DNA from: Caryophanales bacterium UBA5026
GTDB taxonomy: Bacteria; Bacillota_I; Bacilli_A; RF39; UBA660
DNA: 64,000 bases
NCBI GenBank assembly: GCA_002416285.1
Contig: DICM01000006.1
Coordinates: 1 to 64,000 of the forward strand
Direction of reading: 5' to 3'
Shown: positions 1 through 9,300 of the stretch, one piece after another
Numbering within the stretch: position 1 is the first letter of the stretch
Layout of the letters: every line of letters begins with the position of its first letter
Translations under genes and position numbers: made by a program
The notes under the pieces: generated by a model
Told to the model about the DNA's origin: nothing
Database searches by the model: none
What the model saw: the letters and a program-made list of their open reading frames with translations, nothing else

Positions 1-36
1 CACATCTAGTTTACTACATCTAGTTGCTATCTGAAT

Positions 37-64
37 TTGACAAGTATAAAAAACGTGTTATAAT
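37..64 (+). promoter_or_regulatory. sigma-A promoter for the first gene
   Basis: TTGACA at 37-42 and TATAAT at 59-64 are exact consensus hexamers with a 16-bp spacer, 28 bp before the start codon at 93. Upstream the 10-bp word ACATCTAGTT occurs twice in direct orientation (2-11 and 16-25), which might be a regulator site. Confidence 0.85.
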
Positions 65-92
65 GATATTCCCTTAAGGAGGAATTAAGTAT

Positions 93-671
93 ATGGGAAA
101 AGAATATGTTGTTTCTAGAAGTAGTATTTGTGCTGGAAAATTATTAAATATGAGAAGTGTTCATTATGATAATTTAACTTTATCTAGTAAAGGTGATCAA
201 TTTGATCAAGAGATGATTCGTATGGAACTTTCAACAGGGATTGCATGTAGAGGAATGTTATTTACGGTAACAGAAGATAATGTTGCTCGTGATTTAATTT
301 ATACAACTCCCACGAATTATTCAATTGAAACGATTCAACCAAAAATAAGTACTGATTCATCATTAATCATTACAGATTATGTAGAATTAGAAGAGTTATT
401 AAAACATCTAAATTATGGAGAGTATTTAACACAGAAGGAATTATATGAGATTTATAAAAAACTAATCCTTACTAAAAGATGGTTAAAAATGAATCAAAAA
501 TTATTTGACTTAGATACTATTCTATATGATAGTTTTGCAACTGAAGCACCAGTTACTGTATCAGAAGATATTTATTATCATTTATCTTCTATCGAATCTG
601 TAGGTAGAGGAAAACCTTGTTCTATTGAACCGGGGTATAGTAAGATTAAGAAAAGAAAAATAGCAGCTTAA
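93..671 (+). CDS. unrecognised soluble protein, 192 aa
   Basis: I do not recognise this protein. The ATG follows AAGGAGG at 76-82 with good spacing, so the start is firm. There is no signal peptide or membrane segment. The chain looks globular and mixed alpha/beta, with a helix-rich middle (residues about 105-150) and a basic tail ending in KIKKRKIAA, which could contact nucleic acid, but that is only inference. The gene is a single-gene unit: it has its own consensus promoter and a strong terminator hairpin, and the next gene starts about 255 bases later. Confidence 0.75.
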   Translation: MGKEYVVSRSSICAGKLLNMRSVHYDNLTLSSKGDQFDQEMIRMELSTGIACRGMLFTVTEDNVARDLIYTTPTNYSIETIQPKISTDSSLIITDYVELEELLKHLNYGEYLTQKELYEIYKKLILTKRWLKMNQKLFDLDTILYDSFATEAPVTVSEDIYYHLSSIESVGRGKPCSIEPGYSKIKKRKIAA

Positions 672-713
672 TAAATTATAATTATAGAAAGAATATAACA
701 AACTATGTGCTAT

Positions 714-762
714 AGACTATCGACAAAGAAAATATTAATCCATTTGTCCGATAGTCTTTTTT
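714..762 (+). terminator. rho-independent terminator
   Basis: AGACTATCG (714-722) pairs with CGATAGTCT (749-757), and the stem continues inward with GACAAA against TTTGTC across a small bulge. A run of T follows at 757-762. Confidence 0.8.
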
Positions 763-926
763 GATTAAGCTGCTATAAAAAACTCAAATCTTTATTCATT
801 CTACGTTACTGATTTATAATAATTGAAAAATAAAACATTTAAATATCATTTTGTTTATGATATACTATAAAAATCTTGTTTATAGTAATAAGTTTAAATA
901 AAAAGTATTTTATTGAGGTGGATATT

Positions 927-1592
927 ATGCAATTAGAAGAATTAAAAAAGCAATATGATGAACTACAAAAAATGTATGGTGATCCATCTCTTGATTCTAT
1001 CTATAATGGTGGTTGTACTGATAACCCGGATATCTGCTTTGTATTTATGAATCCAACCGCAAGGAATATTGCTTCAAATAAAAGTTGGCATGGAATTAAA
1101 TCTCCTTGGATTGGTACCAAAAACATTTGGAATTTATTCTATAAAATAAATTTGTTGGATGCAGAAGTATACCATTCTATCAGGAGTAAAAAAGGAAATT
1201 CTTGGACTGAGGAATTTGCAAATGAAGTGTATAATGATGTTATAAACCATAGATATTTTATAACAAATTTGGGAAAATGTACGCAAGTAGATGCTAGGGC
1301 ATTATCAAATAGTGTTTATGAACAGTATCTAGAATTATTTAAAAAAGAAATTGAAATTGTAAACCCTAAAATCATTATATTATTTGGAAATCAAGTAAGT
1401 TCTATTGTTTTAAATCAAAAAATTTCCGTTTCACAGTGTCGAAAACAATTATTTAAACAAGAAATTAATGGCAAAGAATATCTTTTTTATTCCGTTTTTT
1501 ATCCAATTGGAAATGGAACATTTAATATTGAAAAAGCAATTGAAGATATTAAATGGATTATGGACAATAATAAAGAAATAACAGAGATATAG
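927..1592 (+). CDS. uracil-DNA glycosylase superfamily protein
   Basis: A 221-residue soluble protein that resembles the uracil-DNA glycosylase fold: a motif-1-like FVFMNPTARN (38-47), a central IILFGNQVSSIVL strand-helix (150-162), and a YPIGNG (192-197) where family members carry the HPS-type second motif. Members remove damaged bases or have unknown activity; which applies here cannot be told. I place the start at the ATG at 927, behind GAGGTG at 915-920, instead of the longer reading from 876, because nothing resembling a ribosome site precedes the latter. Single gene with its own downstream terminator. Confidence 0.6.
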   Translation: MQLEELKKQYDELQKMYGDPSLDSIYNGGCTDNPDICFVFMNPTARNIASNKSWHGIKSPWIGTKNIWNLFYKINLLDAEVYHSIRSKKGNSWTEEFANEVYNDVINHRYFITNLGKCTQVDARALSNSVYEQYLELFKKEIEIVNPKIIILFGNQVSSIVLNQKISVSQCRKQLFKQEINGKEYLFYSVFYPIGNGTFNIEKAIEDIKWIMDNNKEITEI

Positions 1593-1693
1593 TACTATAT
1601 TCCAGTCGAAAAAATAAAGATATTTAGTCGATTATGGGATATAGACTATTTAAATAATATAAAAGAAAAAATATTAATAAAATAATATATTTT

Positions 1694-1719
1694 AAATCAA
1701 TCTTAGGGTTGATTTTTTT
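1694..1719 (+). terminator. rho-independent terminator
   Basis: AAATCAA (1694-1700) pairs with TTGATTT (1709-1715) across an 8-base loop, followed by more T. The stem is short and AT-rich, so it is a weaker case. Confidence 0.55.
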
Positions 1720-1820
1720 ATTAAGATGAAACCTTTGTGAAAATGAATTACATTTTTACTATTTTTACATTTTTATAATAAATATGGTGTTAGAAGAACC
1801 ATTAGTAAAGGGGAATGTAT

Positions 1821-2372
1821 ATGAAAAAACGAAAACTTCTATTTTTATTGTTATTGTTAGTATCTATTTCTGGATTTTATTTCACATTAAATTATGCTTA
1901 TAAAAATAAAGTTCACCTTCAGTTTGAAACCTTGTTAGGAAAAAATCAAAAATTGGAATTACCGCCATCATTTAATAAGGGAAGAACCGAAATAGAAAAT
2001 AATTCCAATAACGATTTATCAGAACCAAATGATGAAGCAAAACAAGAAGGTTTTTTTGGTGATAAATCACAGCATTTTAATAACAAGAATCATGTTTTAG
2101 ATAAATATATTTTACTTTTAATCGTATTATTAATATTTATTATAGTTCTTTCAATTCTTGATTTGACAAAGTCTGCTTTTGAAAGACAAAAGACAGTTCC
2201 CAATAAACGAAGAATATTCTCTTTTATTTTGGCAACGGTTGTAATCACAGTTATTTTGACAATTGTTACTATACAAGGAATGAATTTTCTACAATATTCA
2301 AAAAGGAACAATCATAATATGATTCCACCCAATGCGCAGGATATAGATGAAAGTACTTCAAGTGCAGAATAA
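1821..2372 (+). CDS. membrane protein of unknown function, 183 aa
   Basis: Three hydrophobic segments are visible: one at the N-terminus (about 5-28), then a polar, Asn/Glu-rich stretch of about 70 residues, then two close segments near 95-115 and 134-156. The polar stretch probably lies outside the cell, but orientation is inference. The start is the ATG at 1821, spaced 7 bases from AAAGGGG (1807-1813); an in-frame ATG two codons earlier at 1815 is too close to that site. The GGGGAATGTAT-ATG start region is the same as that of the lipoprotein gene at 6048. Function unknown. Confidence 0.7.
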   Translation: MKKRKLLFLLLLLVSISGFYFTLNYAYKNKVHLQFETLLGKNQKLELPPSFNKGRTEIENNSNNDLSEPNDEAKQEGFFGDKSQHFNNKNHVLDKYILLLIVLLIFIIVLSILDLTKSAFERQKTVPNKRRIFSFILATVVITVILTIVTIQGMNFLQYSKRNNHNMIPPNAQDIDESTSSAE

Positions 2373-2500
2373 AATATGGTTATAATTAGTTCTACAGAAT
2401 TTCCTGCTTTTATCGTCAGTATAATCTTTAAACGTATTTTGCTATAATTTGAAAATTATTATCTTTTAATAAATAACTTAAATTCAGTTAATATATTTTT

Positions 2501-2529
2501 TTGTAAAGATAAGATTTATTTGTTATAAT
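2501..2529 (+). promoter_or_regulatory. sigma-A promoter
   Basis: TTGTAA (2501-2506) and TATAAT (2524-2529) are separated by 17 bp and lie just upstream of the gene starting at 2557. Confidence 0.75.
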
Positions 2530-2556
2530 GTTAATAACTTTTAGCGTGGTGATAAT

Positions 2557-3852
2557 ATGAAAGAAAAATTTTTAAATGAATTAAGTAAAGAAGTCGGTCA
2601 TAACAAAATAATTTATATCTTTAATTTTGCAAAAAAAGATGAGGAAAATCTTTCTGTATTATTAAGTATATTCGATGAATTAATGGAGCAGTTGCAAAGT
2701 AATGAAGTATCAATTTACCTAACTCTTTTGTTACAATTAAATCCTCCTAATATTTTAGAGTTTATGAAATCACATATTAATGTAATAATGAAATATATTG
2801 ATCAAAACCAAATGATGGATTTAATATTGAATATTATGGCACGAGATGATGCTAGTAAGTTTTTGAGTTTTGGGTGTCTTGATAAAATAAGTGGTTTTAT
2901 TTCTAGAGAGCAAATGTTTCAGCTTTTTTTTAGTAATTTATCTATAAGATCACATCTTACTAAATATTTAATGTATATATTGGAAAATCAAAGATTAAAT
3001 ATATCAGTTGATGATATTTCTACAATTTTACTTGCTTATCCTGACGGAGATATTATTTTAAAAAAACATTTTAACTTTATATTCATGAATACTGAAAACA
3101 TGTTGGATTTAAAGGAAAAACTCGAACTCGAAGAGGAACTATTAAATCAGGTAAATGAGTATATTGATACTCATACTGATACTACAATAGAAGACTATAT
3201 AAATAAAGGATTTGAATATATTGGCACCACACATATTGATGATCAACATTTTCTCTCTATTTTAAAAACAATTTTTGAAGAACTCTTAGTGAATGAAAAG
3301 GTAAAATTATCTGATACTGAGATAATTTTAGGAGGAAGTTATTCATGTGTATATAAGATAGGAAATAAAGTATTAAAATTAGGTACAAAAAGACAGGTTT
3401 TTCATCTTCAGAATAATAAAAGATTTTTATCACCATTGTTAAGAAAAGAAATATTAGTAAAGACAAAAGATGACAAGTTTACTACTCTTACAATAGAGGT
3501 GACCGAATTTGTTAATACTCACGGTATAACAGAAGAGGATACATATTCAATATATAGAGAACTTCGTGATGAGGGATTGATATGGACTGATCCTCGCACC
3601 GACAATATGGGAAGATTGAACAAGAAAAACAAGATTCATTTTGAAGATATTGATACAGTATCTGATGAAATGCAAAATTATTATTTTAATAAAAAAGAAA
3701 TTTTAGATGAAGGAAATTTGGTTATTTTAGATAATGATTATATTTATCCGGAAAATTATAGTGATATAAAGTATGGCAATGAATATTATTACAGTTTGTT
3801 TGAAAAGAGATATCAAGAAGAGAAACAAATTAATCATAAACAACAAAAATAA
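2557..3852 (+). CDS. kinase-fold protein with helical N-terminal domain
   Basis: 431 residues. The first 230 or so are helical and unrecognised. The C-terminal part carries protein-kinase-like landmarks: a glycine-rich loop and lysine (GGSYSCVYKIGNKVLKLG, near 258-275), a catalytic-loop-like TDPRTDNMG (near 344-352) with the expected D and N spacing, and a hydrophobic-DND motif (LVILDNDYIY, near 387-396) where DFG would be. Inference: it phosphorylates, nucleotidylates or otherwise binds ATP, perhaps like atypical kinases in toxin or phage-defence contexts. No partner gene lies next to it: it has its own promoter and the neighbours are unrelated. Start follows GGTG at 2546. Confidence 0.6.
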   Translation: MKEKFLNELSKEVGHNKIIYIFNFAKKDEENLSVLLSIFDELMEQLQSNEVSIYLTLLLQLNPPNILEFMKSHINVIMKYIDQNQMMDLILNIMARDDASKFLSFGCLDKISGFISREQMFQLFFSNLSIRSHLTKYLMYILENQRLNISVDDISTILLAYPDGDIILKKHFNFIFMNTENMLDLKEKLELEEELLNQVNEYIDTHTDTTIEDYINKGFEYIGTTHIDDQHFLSILKTIFEELLVNEKVKLSDTEIILGGSYSCVYKIGNKVLKLGTKRQVFHLQNNKRFLSPLLRKEILVKTKDDKFTTLTIEVTEFVNTHGITEEDTYSIYRELRDEGLIWTDPRTDNMGRLNKKNKIHFEDIDTVSDEMQNYYFNKKEILDEGNLVILDNDYIYPENYSDIKYGNEYYYSLFEKRYQEEKQINHKQQK

Positions 3853-3931
3853 TGTTACTTATTAATATTTTCCTTTTTGTATGAAACAAAAGCATCTTAA
3901 TATCAAAAATTAACCACTTAGTTAAAAAAGA

Positions 3932-3959
3932 ATGACAGAATCAAAAAATAGTATATAAT
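3932..3959 (+). promoter_or_regulatory. promoter for the LytTR operon
   Basis: ATGACA (3932-3937), 16-bp spacer, TATAAT (3954-3959), 22 bp before the start at 3981. Confidence 0.6.
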
Positions 3960-3980
3960 GATGTTGTTAGGAGATATTGT

Positions 3981-4433
3981 ATGAAAGTAACGATTGAATT
4001 GATTGATGATTTGACGACTGATGAAGTATTGATCCGATGTAAAAAGCGAAATTATAAAATTGATAAATTAGTATCTTATATTAGACAGTTAGATAAAATC
4101 AATATTTCTTTTTACAAGGATGATATGGAATATTTCATTGATGTAAATGACATTTTCTTTTTTGAAACAACTGAAAATAGTATTAGTGCACATACTATGA
4201 ATGAAATTTATAAAGTAAAATATAAATTATATGAATTAGAAGAAAGATTGCCATATAATTTTGTTCGAATATCAAAATCCACAATCGTTAATATCAATTA
4301 TATCTATGCAATTGAGAAAAATATAACATCTTCTAGTTTGATTAAGTTTCAAGGAACACATAAACAGGTTTATGTTTCAAGACTCTATAATAAAGTTTTA
4401 AAGGAACATATGAAGGAAAGGAAAAGTATATGA
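3981..4433 (+). CDS. LytTR-domain transcription regulator
   Basis: A 150-residue stand-alone LytTR DNA-binding protein without a receiver domain. The LytTR signature runs from about 48 to the end: a short strand ending in IFFFETTENSISAHT, the YKLYELEERLP segment, FVRISKSTIVNINYI, and a terminal VSRLYNKVLKE helix. Such proteins are commonly paired with a small membrane protein that modulates them. Here the stop overlaps the start of the downstream LiaF-like gene by four bases, so the two are translationally coupled and presumably regulate each other. The target genes are not evident. Confidence 0.85.
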   Translation: MKVTIELIDDLTTDEVLIRCKKRNYKIDKLVSYIRQLDKINISFYKDDMEYFIDVNDIFFFETTENSISAHTMNEIYKVKYKLYELEERLPYNFVRISKSTIVNINYIYAIEKNITSSSLIKFQGTHKQVYVSRLYNKVLKEHMKERKSI

Positions 4434-5110
4434 AAAAATTATTTTGGGGACTATTTTTTATAACAGCAGGTGCTGTTGTAATTACTAATCAACTGGGCTA
4501 CTTCACCGATGTTAATTTATTTGGACTATTATGTACTATATTTATTATTCCAATTTTGATTAAGAGTTTATTTCGTTTAGAATTTACGGGAATATTTTTC
4601 TCGGTAGCTTTCTTAATTATAATTTATGCAAAACAATTACAATTACAAGCAATTACACCGTGGCCTATTCTAGCAACAGCTCTTCTTTGCAGCATTGGTT
4701 TTGAAATACTGTTTAAAAAGCGTTTCTATCATGGGCATCATGGAGAACATTTTGATACTATTGTAAATAGTGATGATGATAGTGAAGTAAACTACCGTGT
4801 CAGCTATGGTTCAAGTATTAAATATATTAACACAGAAGATTTTAAAAGTGCGAATTTATCTTGTTCATTTGGAGCATTAAAAGTATATTTTGATAATGCT
4901 ATAATTCAAGGAGAATCTGCTACAATTTCTTTAGATCTATCTTTTGCTGGTGCAGAACTATATATCCCAAAAGAGTGGAAAATTATTAATCAAGTTGATG
5001 TTACATTAGGTGGTGTAGAAGAGAAAAACAATAGGAAGGTAGATTTCCAAAAAACAGTAATATTAACTGGTAGAGTTAGCTTATCTGGTGTAAGTATTAT
5101 TTATGTTTAA
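4430..5110 (+). CDS. LiaF-like membrane protein
   Basis: 226 residues: four closely packed transmembrane segments in the first 100, a His-rich turn (YHGHHGEH near 101-108), then a beta-rich soluble domain with the repeating hydrophobic pattern of the LiaF/YvqF C-terminal domain (LSCSFGALKVYF, LSFAGAELYIP). Family members act as membrane regulators of envelope-stress systems. The ATGA overlap with the LytTR gene supports one regulatory pair. The gene ends inside a terminator hairpin, so the operon is two genes. Confidence 0.75.
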   Translation: MKKLFWGLFFITAGAVVITNQLGYFTDVNLFGLLCTIFIIPILIKSLFRLEFTGIFFSVAFLIIIYAKQLQLQAITPWPILATALLCSIGFEILFKKRFYHGHHGEHFDTIVNSDDDSEVNYRVSYGSSIKYINTEDFKSANLSCSFGALKVYFDNAIIQGESATISLDLSFAGAELYIPKEWKIINQVDVTLGGVEEKNNRKVDFQKTVILTGRVSLSGVSIIYV

Positions 5111-5131
5111 GTCACTATGTGACTTTTTTGT
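5109..5131 (+). terminator. rho-independent terminator overlapping the stop codon
   Basis: AAGTCAC (5109-5115), three-base loop, GTGACTT (5119-5125), then T-rich sequence. It closes the LytTR-LiaF operon. Confidence 0.85.
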
Positions 5132-5204
5132 TTTCTACAATAAGATCAATTCAATCATTTATTTTAATAAAATATGCTATACTATTGATAGTAAGAGGTG
5201 TAAT

Positions 5205-5918
5205 ATGAAAATAAAAATGATTCATTCTACAAAACAGGATGGAAATACTTCACTAAAATATGATTTTGATAACACAGCAATTACTAATCGAAAAGCTTTT
5301 TTTGAAAAACATAATATTCCTGTTGAAAACACATTAGTTATACAAGTAAAATACAGTGACTCTATAGTAGAATTAGATGAGATATTCTTGAAGAATCATC
5401 CCGATTTATCGAAGGAGACATTAGAGACTGATGCAGTAGTAACAAAATGTCCCAATGTTTTTTTATATCTTCCATTTGGAGATTGTATTCCCCTTATTGT
5501 ATTTGATCCTGATAATCATGTTTTCGCTTTTGCTCATATGGGATGGCAAAGTACAGAGATGAATCTTCATATAAAAATATTGGAGTATTTAAAAAATCAT
5601 TATGGGACAAATCTAGCTGATGTAGAAGTTTTTCTTGGTCCGTCGATCAAAAAGGAATCTTATATTTTAAAGAGTCCTTCACAACTGAAACATTCTAGCT
5701 GGACAAGATTTTTAAATCATATTGGAAATGACTATTATGAAATCGACTTAAATGGATATATTTGTAATGATCTTAGGAATTCCGGCGTTAGTAAAATTAA
5801 TAATAGTTTAATAGATACTATGATAGATTATAATTATTTTTCCCATTATCGTGTAGTATATAAAAATCCTAGTGAAGTCGAAGGAAGATTCATCTGTGGA
5901 GCGATTATGACACAATAA
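5205..5918 (+). CDS. pgeF: PgeF/YfiH (laccase-domain) family protein
   Basis: 237 residues. The family core is clear: KCPNVFLYLPFGDCIPLIVFDPDNHVF with the metal-binding Cys of the DC pair, then AFAHMGWQSTEMN with the His of the HAGW-type motif, and FLGPSIKKESY where relatives read GPSI. Members are zinc or copper proteins with purine-nucleoside phosphorylase/deaminase activity and a proposed peptidoglycan-editing role. I place the start at 5205 behind AAGAGGTG, since the longer reading from 5103 lies in the upstream terminator. Oddity: A-to-M in the usual HAGW (HMGW). Single gene with its own terminator. Confidence 0.8.
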   Translation: MKIKMIHSTKQDGNTSLKYDFDNTAITNRKAFFEKHNIPVENTLVIQVKYSDSIVELDEIFLKNHPDLSKETLETDAVVTKCPNVFLYLPFGDCIPLIVFDPDNHVFAFAHMGWQSTEMNLHIKILEYLKNHYGTNLADVEVFLGPSIKKESYILKSPSQLKHSSWTRFLNHIGNDYYEIDLNGYICNDLRNSGVSKINNSLIDTMIDYNYFSHYRVVYKNPSEVEGRFICGAIMTQ

Positions 5919-5951
5919 TTTTTTGAATATAATAAGTATTAATAATATCTA

Positions 5952-5981
5952 AGGTCTGATTATTTTAATTAGATCTTTTTT
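5952..5981 (+). terminator. rho-independent terminator
   Basis: An 11-bp stem, 5952-5962 against 5966-5976, with two G-T pairs and a TTT loop, followed by five T. Confidence 0.8.
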
Positions 5982-5991
5982 GTATGAAAAC

Positions 5992-6020
5992 TTGACTCTA
6001 AGCGATCTAACTGTTATACT
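5992..6020 (+). promoter_or_regulatory. sigma-A promoter for the lipoprotein and giant protein genes
   Basis: TTGACT (5992-5997), 17-bp spacer, TATACT (6015-6020). No second promoter is visible before the giant gene at 6365. Confidence 0.8.
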
Positions 6021-6047
6021 TTGTACAGTGAAAATAGGGGAATGTAT

Positions 6048-6335
6048 ATGAAAAAATTGGGAATAATACTAGCAGTATTAACGGCGTTTTTTATTACAGG
6101 ATGTAATAGTCAGAAGAGTCTAGAAAAAACATTTAAAAAACTAACAACAGAATATTATGAAACGAATCTAAATGATAAAGTTATTGGTGTAACAAATCAT
6201 AAGATTACTTTGCAAGCACTCGAAACAAGCGGGATTGACATTCAAAAATTTAATAAATGTGATAGTGAATCTTACGTAGTTTTGAAAGAAAATAATAATA
6301 AATATGAACTAGAAGTTCATTTGAACTGTAAATAG
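6048..6335 (+). CDS. small lipoprotein with a pilin-like C-terminal domain
   Basis: 96 residues starting with a lipoprotein signal whose lipobox is ITGC (Cys at 19). The rest resembles the globular part of the giant protein next door: here ITLQALETSG...KCDSESYVVL...YELEVHLNC, there LTIPLKALTNG...ECTGYVEAS...YDIKGHLVC, with the same two-Cys frame. It therefore looks like a pseudopilin head carried on a lipid anchor instead of a pilin helix (inference). The start at 6048 is spaced 7 bases from TAGGGG. The giant gene starts 30 bases after the stop, so the two share the promoter at 5992. Confidence 0.7.
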   Translation: MKKLGIILAVLTAFFITGCNSQKSLEKTFKKLTTEYYETNLNDKVIGVTNHKITLQALETSGIDIQKFNKCDSESYVVLKENNNKYELEVHLNCK

Positions 6336-6364
6336 ATATATTTTATTTTATAAAGGAGTAGCAT

Positions 6365-9300
6365 ATGAAGAAAAAAGGATTTACGCTAATTGAATTGTTG
6401 ACGGTAATTGTCGTAATAGGAATTATCACATTAATTGCAACCCCATCAATTCTAGGGATTGTAGAAAGTGTCAAGAAAAAAACTTGTAGCATCAATACGC
6501 AGATGATGGAAGAAAGTACTTATAATTACATTGCTTTAGAAGGGGTAAGCGTTAAAGAGGGAGAAAAACTAACAATTCCGTTAAAAGCGCTAACAAATGG
6601 TGAAAATACAAGTGGCAAAAAGTATCTTAAAACAATTTTAGATGTGAATGATCGAACAAAAGAATGTACTGGTTATGTTGAAGCTAGCAAAACGAATGGA
6701 GAATATGACATAAAAGGACATTTAGTTTGTCCAAGCTATTGTAATAGTGATGAATATGTTGATAATGATATTGGATCGGTAATAAAAGGAACTTATTTCA
6801 AAGGAGCTAATCCAGACAATTGGGTTTTATTTGGAAGATATGATCAATCCTCTCCAGAAGGAATTTTGTGGAGAATTGTTAAATCAGATGACGATGGAAT
6901 TTTACTTGTCTATGAAGGATTAGAAAATGGTGGGGCATCACCTATTGAAGACGGACGAATGAGCTTAAATAGGACAGCTGGTATGGCTTATAATGAAACT
7001 GGAGTTAATTCTTATGTCGGAAGTACAATCGAGTCAAAGTTGGAACAATTTTATCGAAATATCTATGTTGTCAATAAAACTAATTATATAAGTGTAAGAA
7101 ACTATTCAATTGGATTAGTGCCAGACCTTAATCCAACCTATAAGGAAACAGCTAGCAATTTTGAAAATGTATTGACTTCAAAAAACTCTATTGGATTACT
7201 TACGGTAAGTGACTATATGAATGCCAGTGATAATGATTTATGTAAGGGAACATATCAAAGCGGTGGATCTAGTAATCCTTGTTCTTATACAGGAAGCGAT
7301 ATCAATAACTACTTATATAAAGAAAAATATAATTATTGGACTATGAGTGGATTACTCGATACGGAAAATAAAGCATGGTATATTAATACAGCTGGACAGA
7401 TTACGAATGGAATTGTGAATAATTCTACGATATCTGCTCGTCCTGTCATCAATTTAAAAAAGGATGTCCAACTGGTGTCTGGGAGCGGAACCCTCGGTGA
7501 TCCATATATTATAGAGGATTATATGGTTGGTATTAAAAATAAACCAATGATCACTATAAATGGATCTGAGACAGTAAGTATTCGAGAAGGAGAAGAATAT
7601 ATCGAACTAGGTGCCACTGCCGTTGATCCGGAAGATGGTGACATAAGTAATCAAATTGAGATTACAAGTACTGTCAATGTAAATAAAGCTGGAACCTATG
7701 AAATTACCTATAATGTCAAAGATAGTGATGGAAATAAAGCTCCAACTGTTGTTAGAACAGTAGAGGTAATCGCGAAAGAAAGTCCAATGATTACTTTAAA
7801 CGGAGGAAATCCAATCCGAATTCCTATTTATTCTGATTATATAGAAAAAGGAGCAACGGCAATAGATCCATATTATGGAGATATTAGCGATGATATCCAG
7901 ATTAGCGGAGATGTAAATACCGATCAGTTAGGTGTTTATCAAATCCAATATGAGGTTGAGAACAAAGATGGACTAAAAGGTAAGGTTGTTAGGAGAGTAA
8001 TTGTAGAAGCAGTACGTCCAACAATTACTCTAAACGGTGAAACACCTCAATCGTTGATAGCGGGAGAAGAGTATGTTGAATATGGTGCCACTGCTTATGA
8101 TACAATCGATGGGGATCTTACCGGCCGAATTCAAACGCGAATTGTCAAATATATTGAAGTCATAAAAGAAGGAAAGAAAGTATGGGAACCTACTTATCCT
8201 AGTATCTTTGAATCTAAAATTGGTAGCAATTATGCAATCGAGTATCAGGTTACCAATAATAATGGCTTAACTGCAAGTGTAATTCGGACGTTAGCAGTTC
8301 TTCCGGATGATGGTCCAATGATTGAAATTACCCCTGTTTCGGCAACGGATATACAAAAACAGCATGAGATTCAAATAAAGGTAACGAAGAGGGACCATGT
8401 GATTGATAACAATAGTTTGAAATATCTATTTGTCAGTGAGAGAGAATCAATATCTGCGACTGCTGATTTGACTAAAATAATTTCTACCAAATTTATCAAT
8501 AATGGGAAAGTAACAACACCAAAAGGAACTGGAAATTATAAACTGTATGTTATTGCTAAAGATGTGTATGGGAATACTACGATTACGTCCAGTGGGTATT
8601 ATAAAATTGATAATTCAAGTCCAGTACTAACCTTAAATGATGAAAGTTATTTGAATTTATATATGAATCATTCTTATAACGAAGAGGGAGCGACTGCTTA
8701 TGATGAGTTTTTCTCCGGTGATTTGACGAATGCAATTGAAATTAGTGGAACCGTAAATACTAGTAAAAAAGGACTTAACTATATTAAATATAAAGTTAGC
8801 GATAATGTTGGAAATACAACTGAAAAAACAAGAACCATTTCTGTTATAACGCCAAAACCAAGTATTTACCTAAATGGAAATAAGGCACAAAAGATTTTGA
8901 TTGGAACACCTTATACTGAAGCTGGGGCAACCGCAAATGATGCTCTTGATGGCGATTTGACGAGTCAAATCAGAATGAGTGGAATGGTAGACACCAGTAA
9001 AGAAGGGACTTACACTATCACTTATGAAGTGGAAAATAGTTACGGTGTAAAAGCAAGTATATCAAGAACAGTCGAGGTATATGTTCCTTCACCAGTTATC
9101 ACAATTACTGGTGACAATCCAATTACAATTCAAATTGGATCAATCTATCAGGATCAAGGAGCTACCGCAAATGATGCTCTTGATGGCGATTTGACCTCTA
9201 ACATTACTATGTCTAGTAATGTTAACCCTAATCAAAAAGGAACTTACTATGTTGAATACACTGTCACAAATCAGCACAATAAGACCACCAAAGCAAAAAG

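Noticed and set aside
2..25. Direct repeat ACATCTAGTT as start of a CRISPR-like or transposon end repeat
   Set aside because: Only two copies, 14 bp apart, no spacers and no further copies in the window.
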